Assembly (NCBI RefSeq): GCF_011250565.1
Contig: NZ_JAANMS010000007.1
Coordinates: 1 to 64,000 of the forward strand
Direction of reading: 5' to 3'
Length of the DNA: 64,000 nt
Source: Nocardioides sp. IC4_145
GTDB lineage: Bacteria > Actinomycetota > Actinomycetes > Propionibacteriales > Nocardioidaceae
Part shown: positions 1 through 8,805 of the stretch, piece by piece
Numbering within the stretch: position 1 is the stretch's first letter
Layout: each line of letters opens with the position of its first letter
Notes under the pieces: generated by a model
Told to the model about the DNA's origin: nothing
Seen by the model: only the letters and a program-made list of their open reading frames with translations
Databases searched by the model: none
Translations under genes and position numbers: made by a program

Positions 1-89
1 CGTCGGGGGCGCCGGACCGGAGAAGCGGCGCAGGTTGCCGTCACCGAATACCGTTGGTCGCACGTGTCAGAGGGACGGAAGGGCTCGAC

Positions 90-1067
90 GTGGTTGCTCC
101 GGCAGCGGGAGGTGCTGACCTCGAGACGCTCGCGCGCGTGGTCGGGCGGATCCGGTCCAACATCGAGCGCGTGATCGAGGGGAAGCCCGACGTCGTCTCG
201 GCCTCGCTAGTGGTGCTCATGGCCGAGGGCCACCTGCTGATCGAGGACGTGCCCGGCGTCGGCAAGACGATGCTGAGCAAGGCCCTCGCCCGCAGCATCG
301 ACTCGACGGTCCGGCGCATCCAGTTCACGCCGGACCTGCTGCCCTCGGACGTCACTGGCGTCTCGGTCTTCAACCAGGACACCCGCGAGTTCGAGTTCCG
401 GCCCGGTGGCATCTTCGCCAACATCGTCGTGGGCGACGAGATCAACCGCGCCTCCCCCAAGACCCAGTCCGCGCTGCTGGAGTGCATGGAGGAGCGGCAG
501 GTCACCGTCGACGGCACGACCTACCAGCTCGACACCCCGTTCATGGTCATCGCGACCCAGAACCCGATCGAGATGGAGGGCACCTACGCCCTCCCCGAGG
601 CGCAGCGCGACCGGTTCATGGCGCGGGTCTCGGTGGGCTACCCGGTCGAGGCGGCCGAGATCGCGATGATCGGCTCGCACGCCGGCGCCAGCCCGCTGGA
701 CGACCTCGAGCCGGTGACCGACGCCGCCGAGATCCGCAAGCTGACCAGCATCGTCGGCCAGGTCCACGTCTCCGAGGCCGTCCAGCGGTACGTCGTCGCG
801 CTGACCGGCGCCACCCGGCGCACCGACGACCTGAACCTGGGCGCCTCCCCCCGCGCGACGCTCCACCTGGTCCGCGCGGCCAAGGCGTACGCCGCGATGG
901 CCGGCCGCGACTACGTGCTCCCCGACGACGTGCTCGCGCTGGCCCGTCCGGTGCTCGCCCACCGGCTGCTGCCCAGCGTCGAGGCGTCGATGAGCGGCCG
1001 CTCGACCGCGACGATCCTCGACGGCCTGCTGGCCTCCGTGCCGGTGCCCGACGGCGCCCGCTCGTGA
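90..1067 (+). CDS. MoxR family AAA+ ATPase
   Basis: MoxR-type AAA ATPase of about 325 residues. The Walker A motif GVGKT lies near residues 56-60 and the Walker B segment VVGDEINRA near 111-120. The reading frame is open from a TTG at 54, but the GTG at 90 is preferred because a GGAAGG ribosome site precedes it by about seven bases. MoxR proteins act as chaperone-like ATPases that often work with VWA or DUF58 partners. Here the DUF58 gene and a transglutaminase follow directly, the standard MoxR-DUF58-TgpA arrangement. The client of the complex cannot be read from the sequence. Confidence 0.95.
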   Translation: MVAPAAGGADLETLARVVGRIRSNIERVIEGKPDVVSASLVVLMAEGHLLIEDVPGVGKTMLSKALARSIDSTVRRIQFTPDLLPSDVTGVSVFNQDTREFEFRPGGIFANIVVGDEINRASPKTQSALLECMEERQVTVDGTTYQLDTPFMVIATQNPIEMEGTYALPEAQRDRFMARVSVGYPVEAAEIAMIGSHAGASPLDDLEPVTDAAEIRKLTSIVGQVHVSEAVQRYVVALTGATRRTDDLNLGASPRATLHLVRAAKAYAAMAGRDYVLPDDVLALARPVLAHRLLPSVEASMSGRSTATILDGLLASVPVPDGARS

Positions 1068-1118
1068 CCACGCCCGTGGCTCCCCTGCCCCGCTGCCCCC
1101 GCGCTCCCGGGACCGGTC

Positions 1119-2381
1119 GTGCGTGACGCGCTCGCGGGCCTGACCGTCCGCGGCCGGGCGTTCGTCGCGGCCGGCGTGACCGCCGTCGTGTGCGCGATCG
1201 TGCTGGGCCAGCCGGCCCTGACCCGGGTCGGCGTGCTCGTGCTGGCCCTCCCGCTGCTGACCGCGGCCGTGCTCGCCCGCAGCCGCTACAAGCTCGCCCT
1301 GGTCCGCACGGTCAGCCCGCAGCTGGTCACCGCGGGGCAGTCGGCGCGGGTCGACCTGACCCTGACCAACGAGGGACGCACCCCCAGCGGCGTGCTGCTG
1401 CTGGAGGACCACGTCCCCTACGTCCTCGGCTCCCGGCCGCGGTTCGTCCTCGAGGGCATCGGCCACGGCTGGCGCCGCCACGCGGCGTACCAGGTGCGCT
1501 CGGACGTGCGCGGCCGGTTCGAGGTCGGACCGATGTCCGTGCGGGTCGCGGACCCGTTCGGCCTCGTCGAGCTCGGGCGGTCGTTCCAGACGACGGCGTC
1601 GCTGACCGTCACCCCGCGCACGGTGCCGCTGCCCTCCATCCCGCTCGGCGGTGGCTGGACCGGCGCGGGGGACAACCGACCGCGCGCCTTCGCGAGCGGG
1701 TCGGCCGAGGACGTGACGGTGCGGGAGTACCGCCGCGGCGACGACCTGCGCCGCGTCCACTGGCGCAGCTCCGCGCGCACCGGCGAGCTGATGGTGCGGC
1801 GCGAGGAGCAGCCCTGGCAGTCGCGCGCGACCCTGTTCCTCGACAACCGCGCGAGCGCCCACCGCGGGCAGGGCGTCGCCTCGTCGCTCGAGGCCGCGGT
1901 CTCCGCGGCGGCCTCCATCGCCGCCCACCTGGTGCAGCGCGGGTTTGCCGTCCGGCTCGTGACCGCCTCGGGCGAGGAGCCGGGCAGCGCGTGGCACCAG
2001 CGTGAGTCCGACGTCGGCACCGGTCCCCTGCTCGAGGCGCTCGCGGTCCTGCAGCCGGTCGCCTCGCCGCGGCTGGACGGCTCGTGGCTCGGCGAGCAGG
2101 GCCACGGCGGGCTCACCGTCGCCGTGCTGGGTGCGGTCGAGGCGCTCGACGTCCCGGTCCTGCGCCGGATGCGGCACCACGCCGGCTCGGGGCTCGCGGT
2201 GTCCCTGGACGTCGACGCCTGGGTCGACGCGCACGGCACCCCGGGCGGCGCCGTGCCCGTGCTGGTCCAGCAGGGCTGGCGGGCGGTTTCGCTGACGCCC
2301 GGCGACCGGCTCGACGCCGTCTGGCAGGACCTGTCCTCGACCGTGGGCCAGGGCGCCCGCCACGCGGAGGTCGTCCGATGA
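1119..2381 (+). CDS. DUF58 domain-containing membrane protein
   Basis: A 420-residue protein with two hydrophobic segments near the N-terminus (about residues 12-55), followed by a long soluble part. It carries the DUF58 signature REYRRGDDLRRVHWRSSA near residues 203-220. It starts at a GTG 51 bases after the MoxR stop, and its TGA overlaps the ATG of the next gene, so translation of the two is probably coupled. DUF58 proteins are membrane-anchored partners of MoxR ATPases. The role in cell-envelope assembly or protein maturation is inferred from context only. Confidence 0.93.
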   Translation: MRDALAGLTVRGRAFVAAGVTAVVCAIVLGQPALTRVGVLVLALPLLTAAVLARSRYKLALVRTVSPQLVTAGQSARVDLTLTNEGRTPSGVLLLEDHVPYVLGSRPRFVLEGIGHGWRRHAAYQVRSDVRGRFEVGPMSVRVADPFGLVELGRSFQTTASLTVTPRTVPLPSIPLGGGWTGAGDNRPRAFASGSAEDVTVREYRRGDDLRRVHWRSSARTGELMVRREEQPWQSRATLFLDNRASAHRGQGVASSLEAAVSAAASIAAHLVQRGFAVRLVTASGEEPGSAWHQRESDVGTGPLLEALAVLQPVASPRLDGSWLGEQGHGGLTVAVLGAVEALDVPVLRRMRHHAGSGLAVSLDVDAWVDAHGTPGGAVPVLVQQGWRAVSLTPGDRLDAVWQDLSSTVGQGARHAEVVR

Positions 2382-4747
2382 CCGCCCGCCGCACGAACCT
2401 GCGCACCACGCTCGCCGTCTCGGCGGCTGCCGCGGGCACCACCTGGCTCGCGATGCTGTCGTGGCGGCCGTTCACCGAGGCACCTGGCACCTACCTCGGC
2501 CCGCTGCTGCTCGTGGGCGCGGTCGTCGTCGCGACCGGCGCCCTCGCCCGCTGGGCCCGCGTTCCTGGCGCCCTGGTCGTCCTCGCCCAGGTCCTCAGCG
2601 GCGGGGTCGCCACCTGCCTCGCGCTCACCGGCTACCCGCTCCCGGTCGGCCCCGGCCTGCTCGAGCTCGAGCTGGTCGTGCGGTCGGCCGTCGACAACGC
2701 CAACCAGTACGCCCCGCCGGTGCCGACCTCCGCACCGGTGCACCCGTTGCTCGTCCTCGGCGGCCTCGGGTGCTTCCTGCTCGTCGACGCGCTGGTGGCG
2801 ACACTGCGGCGCGTCTCGTGGGCCGGCGTGCCGCTGTTGACCATCTACAGCGTGCCGGTCAGCGTGCTCGGCGGCGGCCTGTCGTGGTGGGTCTTCGCGC
2901 TCACCGCCATCGGGTTCCTCCTCGTGCTGTACCTCCACGAGGGCGACCGGGTCACCCGCTGGGGACGCACCGTCGAGGACGACCCGTCCGGCTTCGGCGT
3001 CCGCACCGGCCGGGTCCGCACGACCGCCGCGGCGATCGGCGGCGTCGCGACGGCCCTCGCGGTGGCGGTGCCGCTGGCCGTCCCGACCCTCGACGTGCGG
3101 CTCGTCGACTTCGGCCACGGCCCCGGCGGGGGCGACGAGATCGAGCTGACCAACCCGCTCGCCAACCTCAAGCAGGACCTCGTCCGCGGCCCGGACGATC
3201 CCGTGCTGCGCCTGACGACCGACGACCCCGACCCGTCGTACCTCCGCACCACCGCGCTCACCTGGTTCAACGGCAACACCTGGAGCGCCGGCGACCGCGA
3301 GGTGCCGGTCACCAACGTGCCCAGCGGCGAGCTGCCGCCGCTCCTCGGGGTCGACCCGGAGCTGCGTCGCACCTCCTACGAGTACCGCGTCAGCGTCTAC
3401 GACGCCTTCGAGTCCTCCTGGCTGCCGGCGTGGGCGACCAGCACCCGCGTGGTGGCGGACGGGGACTGGCGCTACGACGTCCAGACCCGTGACTTCCTCG
3501 CGGCCGACGAGGAGATGGACACCGCCGGCCTCGAGTACGAGATGACCGGCGTCAAGCTGGACTACGACGCGGTCGACATGGCCCGAGCGCGCTCGAGCCT
3601 CGGACTGGTGCCCATGACGTACACCGAGCTGCCCGACGACATCCCCGACGAGGTGCGCGACCTGGCGGTCCAGGTGACCCGCGAGGCGCCGACCCGCTAC
3701 GAGAAGGCGGTGGCGCTGCAGCGGTGGTTCCGCGAGACCGGTGGCTTCGAGTACAGCACCGCCGGCGTCGAGGGCAACGCCACCGAGGACCTCGTGTCCT
3801 TCCTGCGCCCCGACGGCCGCAGCGGCTACTGCGAGCAGTACGCCGCCTCGATGGCCGTGATGGCCCGGATGCTCGGGATCCCCGCTCGCGTCGCGGTCGG
3901 CTTCCTGCGGCCCGACCCGGTCGGCTCGAACACCTGGGAGTACAGCGCCCACGACCTCCACGCCTGGCCCGAGCTGTTCTTCCCCGGCAGCGGCTGGGTC
4001 CGGTTCGAGCCGACCCCCGCCGCCCGCGCGCGCAGCGCACCGGCGTGGACCCGCGGTGACGTCCCCGCGCCCGATCCCATCTCCCCCGACCGCACCGACG
4101 CGGCGACTCCGCAGCGGCCCGACCGCCCCGAGGACACTCAGGCCGCGCCCGTCGAGGAGGAGCAGACCGACGCCGCCGCGGACGCGTCGGACGACCGCGC
4201 CTGGCTGCTGCCCGTGCTCGGCGGACTGCTCGGCGGCGGGCTGGTCCTAGCCCTGGTGCTCCTCCCCCGCACGATCCGTGCCCGGCGCCGCTCCGGCCGT
4301 CTCTCGGCGGGCCCCGAACCGGCCTGGGCCGAGCTCCGCGACACCGCCGTCGACCTCCGCCTTCCCTGGCCCGAAGCCCGTTCGCCACGCCAGTCCGCCG
4401 CCTGGCTGGCCGACCACTTCGGCGCACCCGACGACGGCCCGGCCGAGCGCCGCCCCCGCCGCGGGGCCCACCTGGCTCCCGACGCCGTCCGCGCCCTCGA
4501 CCGCGTCGTCGCAGCCGTCGAGCTGCTGCGCTACTCCCCCCGCGCCGACGCCGCCACCACGCCCCTGCGCGCCGAGGTCGAGACGATCACCGCGGCCCTG
4601 CACGACGGCGCCCCCCGCCGCGCCCGCCGCCTCGCCGCCTGGTGGCCCCGCTCGGTGCTCGTCCGCACCACCCGCCCCCAGGCCGGTCCCCGCACCGAAC
4701 CGGCCTCGACGAGGTACGGCGGCGTCGTCGACCACGTTGGCGGCTAG
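2378..4747 (+). CDS. TgpA-like membrane transglutaminase (DUF3488/TGc/DUF4129)
   Basis: A 789-residue protein. Several membrane segments fill roughly the first 240 residues, a transglutaminase-like core follows, then one more membrane helix near residues 607-630 and a cytoplasmic DUF4129-like tail. The catalytic cysteine is C485 in SGYCEQYAAS, the histidine is H528 in HDLHAW, and the acidic residue lies in the following FEPTP motif. It overlaps the DUF58 gene by four bases (ATGA). The family is expected to place a papain-like transamidase or protease domain outside the membrane. The substrate is unknown. Confidence 0.94.
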   Translation: MTARRTNLRTTLAVSAAAAGTTWLAMLSWRPFTEAPGTYLGPLLLVGAVVVATGALARWARVPGALVVLAQVLSGGVATCLALTGYPLPVGPGLLELELVVRSAVDNANQYAPPVPTSAPVHPLLVLGGLGCFLLVDALVATLRRVSWAGVPLLTIYSVPVSVLGGGLSWWVFALTAIGFLLVLYLHEGDRVTRWGRTVEDDPSGFGVRTGRVRTTAAAIGGVATALAVAVPLAVPTLDVRLVDFGHGPGGGDEIELTNPLANLKQDLVRGPDDPVLRLTTDDPDPSYLRTTALTWFNGNTWSAGDREVPVTNVPSGELPPLLGVDPELRRTSYEYRVSVYDAFESSWLPAWATSTRVVADGDWRYDVQTRDFLAADEEMDTAGLEYEMTGVKLDYDAVDMARARSSLGLVPMTYTELPDDIPDEVRDLAVQVTREAPTRYEKAVALQRWFRETGGFEYSTAGVEGNATEDLVSFLRPDGRSGYCEQYAASMAVMARMLGIPARVAVGFLRPDPVGSNTWEYSAHDLHAWPELFFPGSGWVRFEPTPAARARSAPAWTRGDVPAPDPISPDRTDAATPQRPDRPEDTQAAPVEEEQTDAAADASDDRAWLLPVLGGLLGGGLVLALVLLPRTIRARRRSGRLSAGPEPAWAELRDTAVDLRLPWPEARSPRQSAAWLADHFGAPDDGPAERRPRRGAHLAPDAVRALDRVVAAVELLRYSPRADAATTPLRAEVETITAALHDGAPRRARRLAAWWPRSVLVRTTRPQAGPRTEPASTRYGGVVDHVGG

Positions 4748-5107
4748 GCGCTCGCGGACTCACCGCCCGCGCGGACACGTCCTCGAGTCCTCCCGGCCGC
4801 CGCCGCGCCGGAGGCCGGCCGCGGACCCAGGTACGCCGCGCTGGTCGGGGCCGGAGGTGGCCGCCGGAGGGCCGGGACGCCCCGGCGAACGTCAAGGCGA
4901 CCCCGACGGCCTGGAGGAGCGAAGCGGGGGAAGGCCCCCTCGGGAGCAAGTGAGCCGGGCGGCCCCGGACCGCAGGCGGACGCCGCAGGCCTCGACCCCA
5001 CACCCGGCGCACCCGCACCCGCGGACCCGAGCCGCAGAGCGACGCGGAGCCAACACCCTGCCCGCCGCAGGCGGACGCGCGTCCTCGAGGCCGCAGTCGG
5101 CTCCCGG
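4748..5107 (+). other. Intergenic stretch without a convincing gene
   Basis: This is the first part of a convergent gap of 477 bases between the transglutaminase and the DUF3040 gene. Frames are open on both strands only because GC is very high. Their translations are Arg/Pro/Gly-rich with no recognisable domain, and no start codon has a good ribosome site. The only structure I see is the tandem repeat annotated next to it. Confidence 0.6.
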
Positions 5108-5216
5108 GGTTTCGACACGCTCAGGCCTTGACGGCCTTCGCTGCTCAACCAGCGGGGAGCGGCCTTCGCTGCTTGACCAGCGGGAGGCGGCCTTCGCTGC
5201 TCGACCAGCGGGGGCC
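5108..5216 (+). repeat. Three tandem 28-bp units with a GTTTCGACACGCTCAGG head
   Basis: Three near-identical 28-base units lie at 5133-5160, 5161-5188 and 5189-5216. All contain GGCCTTCGCTGCT followed by a variable base pair and ACCAGCGG. They are preceded at 5108-5132 by GGTTTCGACACGCTCAGGCC. The TTCGACACGCTC and CTTCGCTGCTCGACCAGCG words resemble short intergenic repeats common in actinobacterial genomes. The array sits in a convergent gap, so it could form structured RNA at both transcript ends. Confidence 0.8.
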
Positions 5217-5224
5217 GGGGTGGG

Positions 5225-5668
5225 TCAGAAGCCGCCGTTCTGCTCGCGCCGGCGGCGCCAGCGCTCCTCCATGCGCTCCATGAAGGAGCCGGAGGAGCGG
5301 CGGGTGCGACGGGGGCGGCTCTTGCGACCGCCGTCGATGACGGTGAAGCGCGAGGGGTGTGCGGCCTGGCGCGGGTCGGGCGGAGCCGCTGCAGCCGCGG
5401 GCTGACCGCGGAGCGAGGTGAGGGCCACGGTGCCGGCGCCGAGCATGACGAGGAACCCGATGATCCCGACGACCGGCAGCTGCGTCACCACGCCGGTCAT
5501 CAGCAGCGCGACACCAGCGACGAAGCAGGCGCCGGCGGCGATGGCACGACGACGAGCGGAGCGGCGCAACGACGTGCCGCGCAACGTGGAGGCGAACTTC
5601 GGATCCTCCTCCGAGAGCGCGCGCTCCATCTGCTCGAGCAGTCGCAGCTCCTCTTCGGAGAGTGGCAC
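5225..5668 (-). CDS. DUF3040 domain-containing membrane protein
   Basis: A small actinobacterial protein of 147 residues. It opens with the family signature PLSEEELRLLEQMERAL, has a pair of hydrophobic helices near residues 45-90, and ends in a basic, low-complexity tail. The frame is open further upstream, but the GTG at 5668 is chosen because a GGAGG ribosome site precedes it and the family normally begins at this point. Function is unknown. Members often sit near the division and cell-wall gene cluster, and the MoxR operon beside it fits that picture. Confidence 0.9.
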   Translation of the reverse strand: MPLSEEELRLLEQMERALSEEDPKFASTLRGTSLRRSARRRAIAAGACFVAGVALLMTGVVTQLPVVGIIGFLVMLGAGTVALTSLRGQPAAAAAPPDPRQAAHPSRFTVIDGGRKSRPRRTRRSSGSFMERMEERWRRRREQNGGF

Positions 5669-5756
5669 CGTTCCTCCACTGGTCGTACGGCCGGTACACG
5701 CCCCACGCGGGTCGTGTCGCAAGTCTAGGCAGGCGTTTCGGAACGCGGTAGCCGCG

Positions 5757-7085
5757 TCAGTGAAATTGGTCGCTCGGCGGCTCGCCGGCCCCACCGCCGA
5801 CACCCGTGCTGGCGTCTCCGGCGGACCGGCGGCTGGGCGCCGGCGGGGTCCGCGCGCCGCCCAGGAGGGTCGCCGGGCGGACCGCCCCCGAGCCGAACCG
5901 ACCGGCGGCCCGGTCGACGGCGCGGTCGGCCTCGGACCAGCCGTGCTCGCGCTCCCCCAGGACCCGTTGCCGGTGCACGCGGGTGCGCGGCACGAGGCCC
6001 TCGACCCGCACCCCGACCAGCCGCAGCGCGGCGGACCGACCGCGCCGGCCGCCTCGGGAAGCCCGGTTGCGGGCGACCTCCGCGTCGTGCAGCGCGACCG
6101 CCGCGGCGTACACCTCCTGGGTCACGTCGGTCGGCTCCGGCAGCGTCTGGGAGCGGGTGAGGGTCGTGAAGTCGGCGTACCGCACCGTCAGGACGACCGT
6201 CCGGCCCGCCACCTCCCCGGCCCGGAGCCGGCGGGTCACCTTGGCCGCCAGCCCGAGCACCTCGCGCAGCACCTCGTCGCGGTCGGTCAGGTCGCGGGCG
6301 AAAGTGCGCTGCGCGCCCATCGAGCGGTCCGGCTCCTGTGGTCCGCGTCGCTCGTGCAGCTCTGTGCGGTCGCGCCCCCAGGCGAGCAGGTGGAGCTGGC
6401 GGGCCGCGCCGGGCCCGACCGCGGCCCGCACCTCCTCGGTCGGCGCGTGCGCGAGCTGGCGGACGGTGCGCAACCCGGCCCGCCGGAGCTTGGCAGCGGT
6501 CGCCTCCCCGACGCCGTACAGCTCCTCGACGTCGAGGGCGTGCAGGAAGTCGACCACCTCGTCGGGCGGGACGACCACCACCCCGTCGGGCTTCGCGCGC
6601 CGGCTCGCGATCTTCGCGACCGACACGGTCGGCGCGACGCCGGCCGAGCAGGTGATGCGCTGCTCCTCGTGGACGGTCGCGCGGACCATCTCCGCGATCG
6701 TGAGCGGCGACCCCAGCAGCCGGGTCGCGCCGCGCACGTCGAGGAACGCCTCGTCCAGGGAGGCCATCTCCACCACCGGCGTGAACCGCCGGAAGATCTC
6801 CCGCAGCGCGGAGGACACCGCCGAGAACGTCGCGTGGTCACCCGGCAGCGAGACCAGGTCCGGGCACAGCCGGCGCGCCCGCACGCCCGACATGCCGCCG
6901 CGGACGCCGTGCGCGCGCGCCGCGTAGTTGGCCGAGAGCACCACCCCGCGGTGCCCACCGCCCACGGCCACCGGCAGGTCGTGGAGGTCGGGCCGATCGC
7001 GCAGGGCGACCGAGGCGAAGAACGCATCCATGTCGACGTGCAGCACCGGGCAGTCCCACGACCGGTCGACCCGGCCGTCGCTCAC
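5757..7085 (-). CDS. dinB: DNA polymerase IV (Y family)
   Basis: A full-length 442-residue Y-family translesion polymerase. The palm carboxylates are present in HVDMDAFF (D18) and in SLDEAFLDV (D111, E112), so this is a catalytically competent DinB rather than an inactive ImuB-like relative. A helix-hairpin-helix motif follows in YGVGEATAAKLRRAGL, then the little-finger domain and a disordered Pro/Gly-rich tail. It is the last gene of a minus-strand group with a methyltransferase, a HEPN protein and a DUF6504 protein, downstream of a DNA-damage promoter. Whether that promoter reads through to dinB is not shown. No sliding-clamp motif was assigned. Confidence 0.95.
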   Translation of the reverse strand: MSDGRVDRSWDCPVLHVDMDAFFASVALRDRPDLHDLPVAVGGGHRGVVLSANYAARAHGVRGGMSGVRARRLCPDLVSLPGDHATFSAVSSALREIFRRFTPVVEMASLDEAFLDVRGATRLLGSPLTIAEMVRATVHEEQRITCSAGVAPTVSVAKIASRRAKPDGVVVVPPDEVVDFLHALDVEELYGVGEATAAKLRRAGLRTVRQLAHAPTEEVRAAVGPGAARQLHLLAWGRDRTELHERRGPQEPDRSMGAQRTFARDLTDRDEVLREVLGLAAKVTRRLRAGEVAGRTVVLTVRYADFTTLTRSQTLPEPTDVTQEVYAAAVALHDAEVARNRASRGGRRGRSAALRLVGVRVEGLVPRTRVHRQRVLGEREHGWSEADRAVDRAAGRFGSGAVRPATLLGGARTPPAPSRRSAGDASTGVGGGAGEPPSDQFH

Positions 7086-7142
7086 GACGCCCCGGCCCCG
7101 GCACCACGGCCAGGGCCATGGGAGCCGACCGCGGCGGCGGGG

Positions 7143-7907
7143 TCAGCGCGCGAGCAGGTGCAGCTGGGTCGCGAGCGGGAGGTACTCCGGCCGGTCGGCG
7201 ACGGCGCGCTCCAGCTCGACGAGGGCCGCGGCAGCGCCCGGCTCGGCGTCGAGGAGGGACCCGGGCACCAGGTCCGCGAAGACGCGGACCGCGTGGACGC
7301 CGTCGACGGTGAAGCCGGCGTCCTGCAGCAGGCGCTCGACCTCGTCGCGGGTGAAGCGCCGACCCGAGCGCCCCGGGCTCGGCGCAGCCGGGTCGCCGTC
7401 GAGCAGGGCGATCGCCTGCTGGAAGTGACCGGCCATCGCCCGGGCGACGACGGCCGCGTGCCGCTGGGCGACCAGGAGGCTGAGCGTGCCGTCGGCGCGC
7501 AGGGCCGAGCGGAGCGCACCGAGCGCGGCCGCAGGGTCCTCCACGACCTCGAGCACCCCGTGGCACAGCACCACGTCGGCGGCATCCTCGCCGACGACGT
7601 CGGCGAGGCCGGCGAGGTCGCCCTGGTGCGCGGCCACCTCGACGCCCCGCTCCCGTGCGCGGCGGTCGAGGGAGGCCAGGGCGTCCGGGCTCGGGTCGAC
7701 GACGGTGACCCGGTGGCCCGCCTGGGCGACCCGGACCGCGAAGCCGCCGGTGCCGCCGCCGATGTCGAGGACGTCGAGCGGACCCTGGTCGAGAACGTCG
7801 CCGAGGGCACTCCAGACGACCGCGGTCCGTGCCGCCGTACGGCGCTCGCTCGGACGGTCGCTGGTTCGGTCGCCGGGTCGGTCGCCGGGCCGCTCGGGAA
7901 CTGGCAT
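7143..7907 (-). CDS. Class I SAM-dependent methyltransferase
   Basis: A 254-residue methyltransferase. The SAM-binding motif VLDIGGGTGGFA lies near residues 46-57, an acidic strand end VTVVDPSPDAL follows, and DVVLCHGVLEVVEDP forms the motif-IV region. The N-terminal 30 residues are charged and probably disordered. The substrate cannot be read. The family includes CmoA/UbiE-like small-molecule and tRNA enzymes. An extended -10 (TAGGCT) lies eight bases before the ATG, so it can be transcribed as a leaderless message independently of the genes upstream. Confidence 0.92.
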   Translation of the reverse strand: MPVPERPGDRPGDRTSDRPSERRTAARTAVVWSALGDVLDQGPLDVLDIGGGTGGFAVRVAQAGHRVTVVDPSPDALASLDRRARERGVEVAAHQGDLAGLADVVGEDAADVVLCHGVLEVVEDPAAALGALRSALRADGTLSLLVAQRHAAVVARAMAGHFQQAIALLDGDPAAPSPGRSGRRFTRDEVERLLQDAGFTVDGVHAVRVFADLVPGSLLDAEPGAAAALVELERAVADRPEYLPLATQLHLLAR

Positions 7908-7914
7908 GCCGCCC

Positions 7915-7920
7915 AGCCTA
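7915..7920 (-). promoter_or_regulatory. Leaderless -10 box TAGGCT of the methyltransferase
   Basis: TAGGCT on the minus strand fits TANNNT and ends eight bases before the ATG at 7907, placing the transcript start at or next to the start codon. No clear -35 is seen. Confidence 0.55.
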
Positions 7921-7949
7921 GGGCTCGGGGGCCGCCGGGCACGCCCGGC

Positions 7950-8408
7950 TCACCCGACCCGGCGCACGACGTGGACCTGCACCGGCGCGTGGGGCACGAG
8001 CCCGAGCGCCTGCTCGACCACGCCGAGGAACCGGTCGGCGTCCCGCACGAGGTCGTCGGCCTCGCGCTCGGTCACCGCCCGCCGGGAGCCCGCCTCGGCC
8101 GCGGCCCGCTTGCCGGCACCCGCGGCGAAGAACCGCGCCCACTCCTCGAGCTCGGGAGCGACCTCCACGAGGAGGACCCACGCGTTCTTCTGCGGCCGCC
8201 GCCGCGCGGGGGTCGGCCGGGCCCGCGCCGCGAGCAGCGCCGCGGCCGCCCGGAGTGCCGCGACGTGCGCGTGGGCGTAGCGCTCGGTCACCTCGGTCGC
8301 GGCGATCGCCTCGCTCAGCGACTCCGCCGACCGGGCCAGGTAGGCGTGCGTCGTGGCGGGCAGGGCGTAGGGGTTCGGCTGTTCCGGGACGCTCCGCACG
8401 GCGCTCAC
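7950..8408 (-). CDS. SAV_6107-type HEPN domain protein
   Basis: A 152-residue, mostly helical protein resembling the SAV_6107 HEPN family of actinobacteria. Recognisable parts are ALPATTHAYLARSAESLSEA at the N-terminus and the stretch READDLVRDADRFLGVVEQA near the C-terminus. The start is the GTG at 8408, which overlaps the TGA of the DUF6504 gene (GTGA) and has a G-rich ribosome site just upstream. The classical HEPN RNase motif RxxxxH was not found with confidence. Relatives are often found beside mutasome or polymerase Y genes, which matches its place here. Confidence 0.85.
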   Translation of the reverse strand: MSAVRSVPEQPNPYALPATTHAYLARSAESLSEAIAATEVTERYAHAHVAALRAAAALLAARARPTPARRRPQKNAWVLLVEVAPELEEWARFFAAGAGKRAAAEAGSRRAVTEREADDLVRDADRFLGVVEQALGLVPHAPVQVHVVRRVG

Positions 8409-8677
8409 TCCCCCGCCCCCGCACCGGCCGCCAGCAGCCAGCGTCCGGCCGGCACGTCGTGGACCAGCTCGAACACCCCGCCGCCCGCCGGACCGTCCTG
8501 GTCCAGCCGGCCGCGACCCGCCGCCACGCGCCACACCTCGCGCGGCGGCAGGTCCTGGCTGCGCCGCTCGAGCACCGCCCGCACCTTCCACAACCGCCCG
8601 CGCCACAGGAACTGGGCCGGGCCCTCGAGCCCGCCCGCACCGGTCCGCACCTCGACGGGGTCGTCGTACCGCACCAC
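8405..8677 (-). CDS. DUF6504 family protein
   Basis: A small protein of about 90 residues. It has the family pattern VRYDDPVEVR, then FLWRGRLWKVRAVL, and ends with GVFELVHD and GRWLLA. The start at GTG 8677 (or the next GTG, 8674) is chosen because GAGGAGCGAGG lies just upstream and the domain begins there; a GTG at 8722 is also in frame. In other actinobacteria this family is commonly encoded with ImuB/DnaE2-type translesion genes. It is the first gene after the LexA/PafBC promoter. Its biochemical function is unknown. Confidence 0.82.
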   Translation of the reverse strand: MVRYDDPVEVRTGAGGLEGPAQFLWRGRLWKVRAVLERRSQDLPPREVWRVAAGRGRLDQDGPAGGGVFELVHDVPAGRWLLAAGAGAGE

Positions 8678-8781
8678 GTCCGCCTCGCTCCTCGGGCTCC
8701 CGCCCGGATCCGTCGACCCCACCGACCCCGGACCGTGCCGCCCGGCGGGGACGGGGGTCGAGGTCGTCCCCGCCGGGTTGA

Positions 8782-8797
8782 TCGAACACCTGTTCGA
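8782..8797 (-). promoter_or_regulatory. LexA (SOS) box
   Basis: TCGAACACCTGTTCGA is a near-perfect palindrome and matches the actinobacterial SOS-box pattern TCGAAC-N4-GTTCGA. It begins immediately downstream of the start site predicted from the -10 at 8806-8811, so bound LexA would block initiation or early elongation toward the DUF6504-HEPN-dinB side. Confidence 0.88.
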
Positions 8798-8805
8798 ACA
8801 AGACG

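Noticed and set aside
207-2363. A 718-codon minus-strand open frame opposite the MoxR and DUF58 genes
   Set aside because: It is Arg/Gly/Asp-rich, has no domain, and mirrors two well-supported plus-strand genes. Such long antisense frames are expected at this GC content.
5108-5216. The 28-bp array as a CRISPR
   Set aside because: The units are contiguous with no spacers, there are only three, and no cas gene is present.
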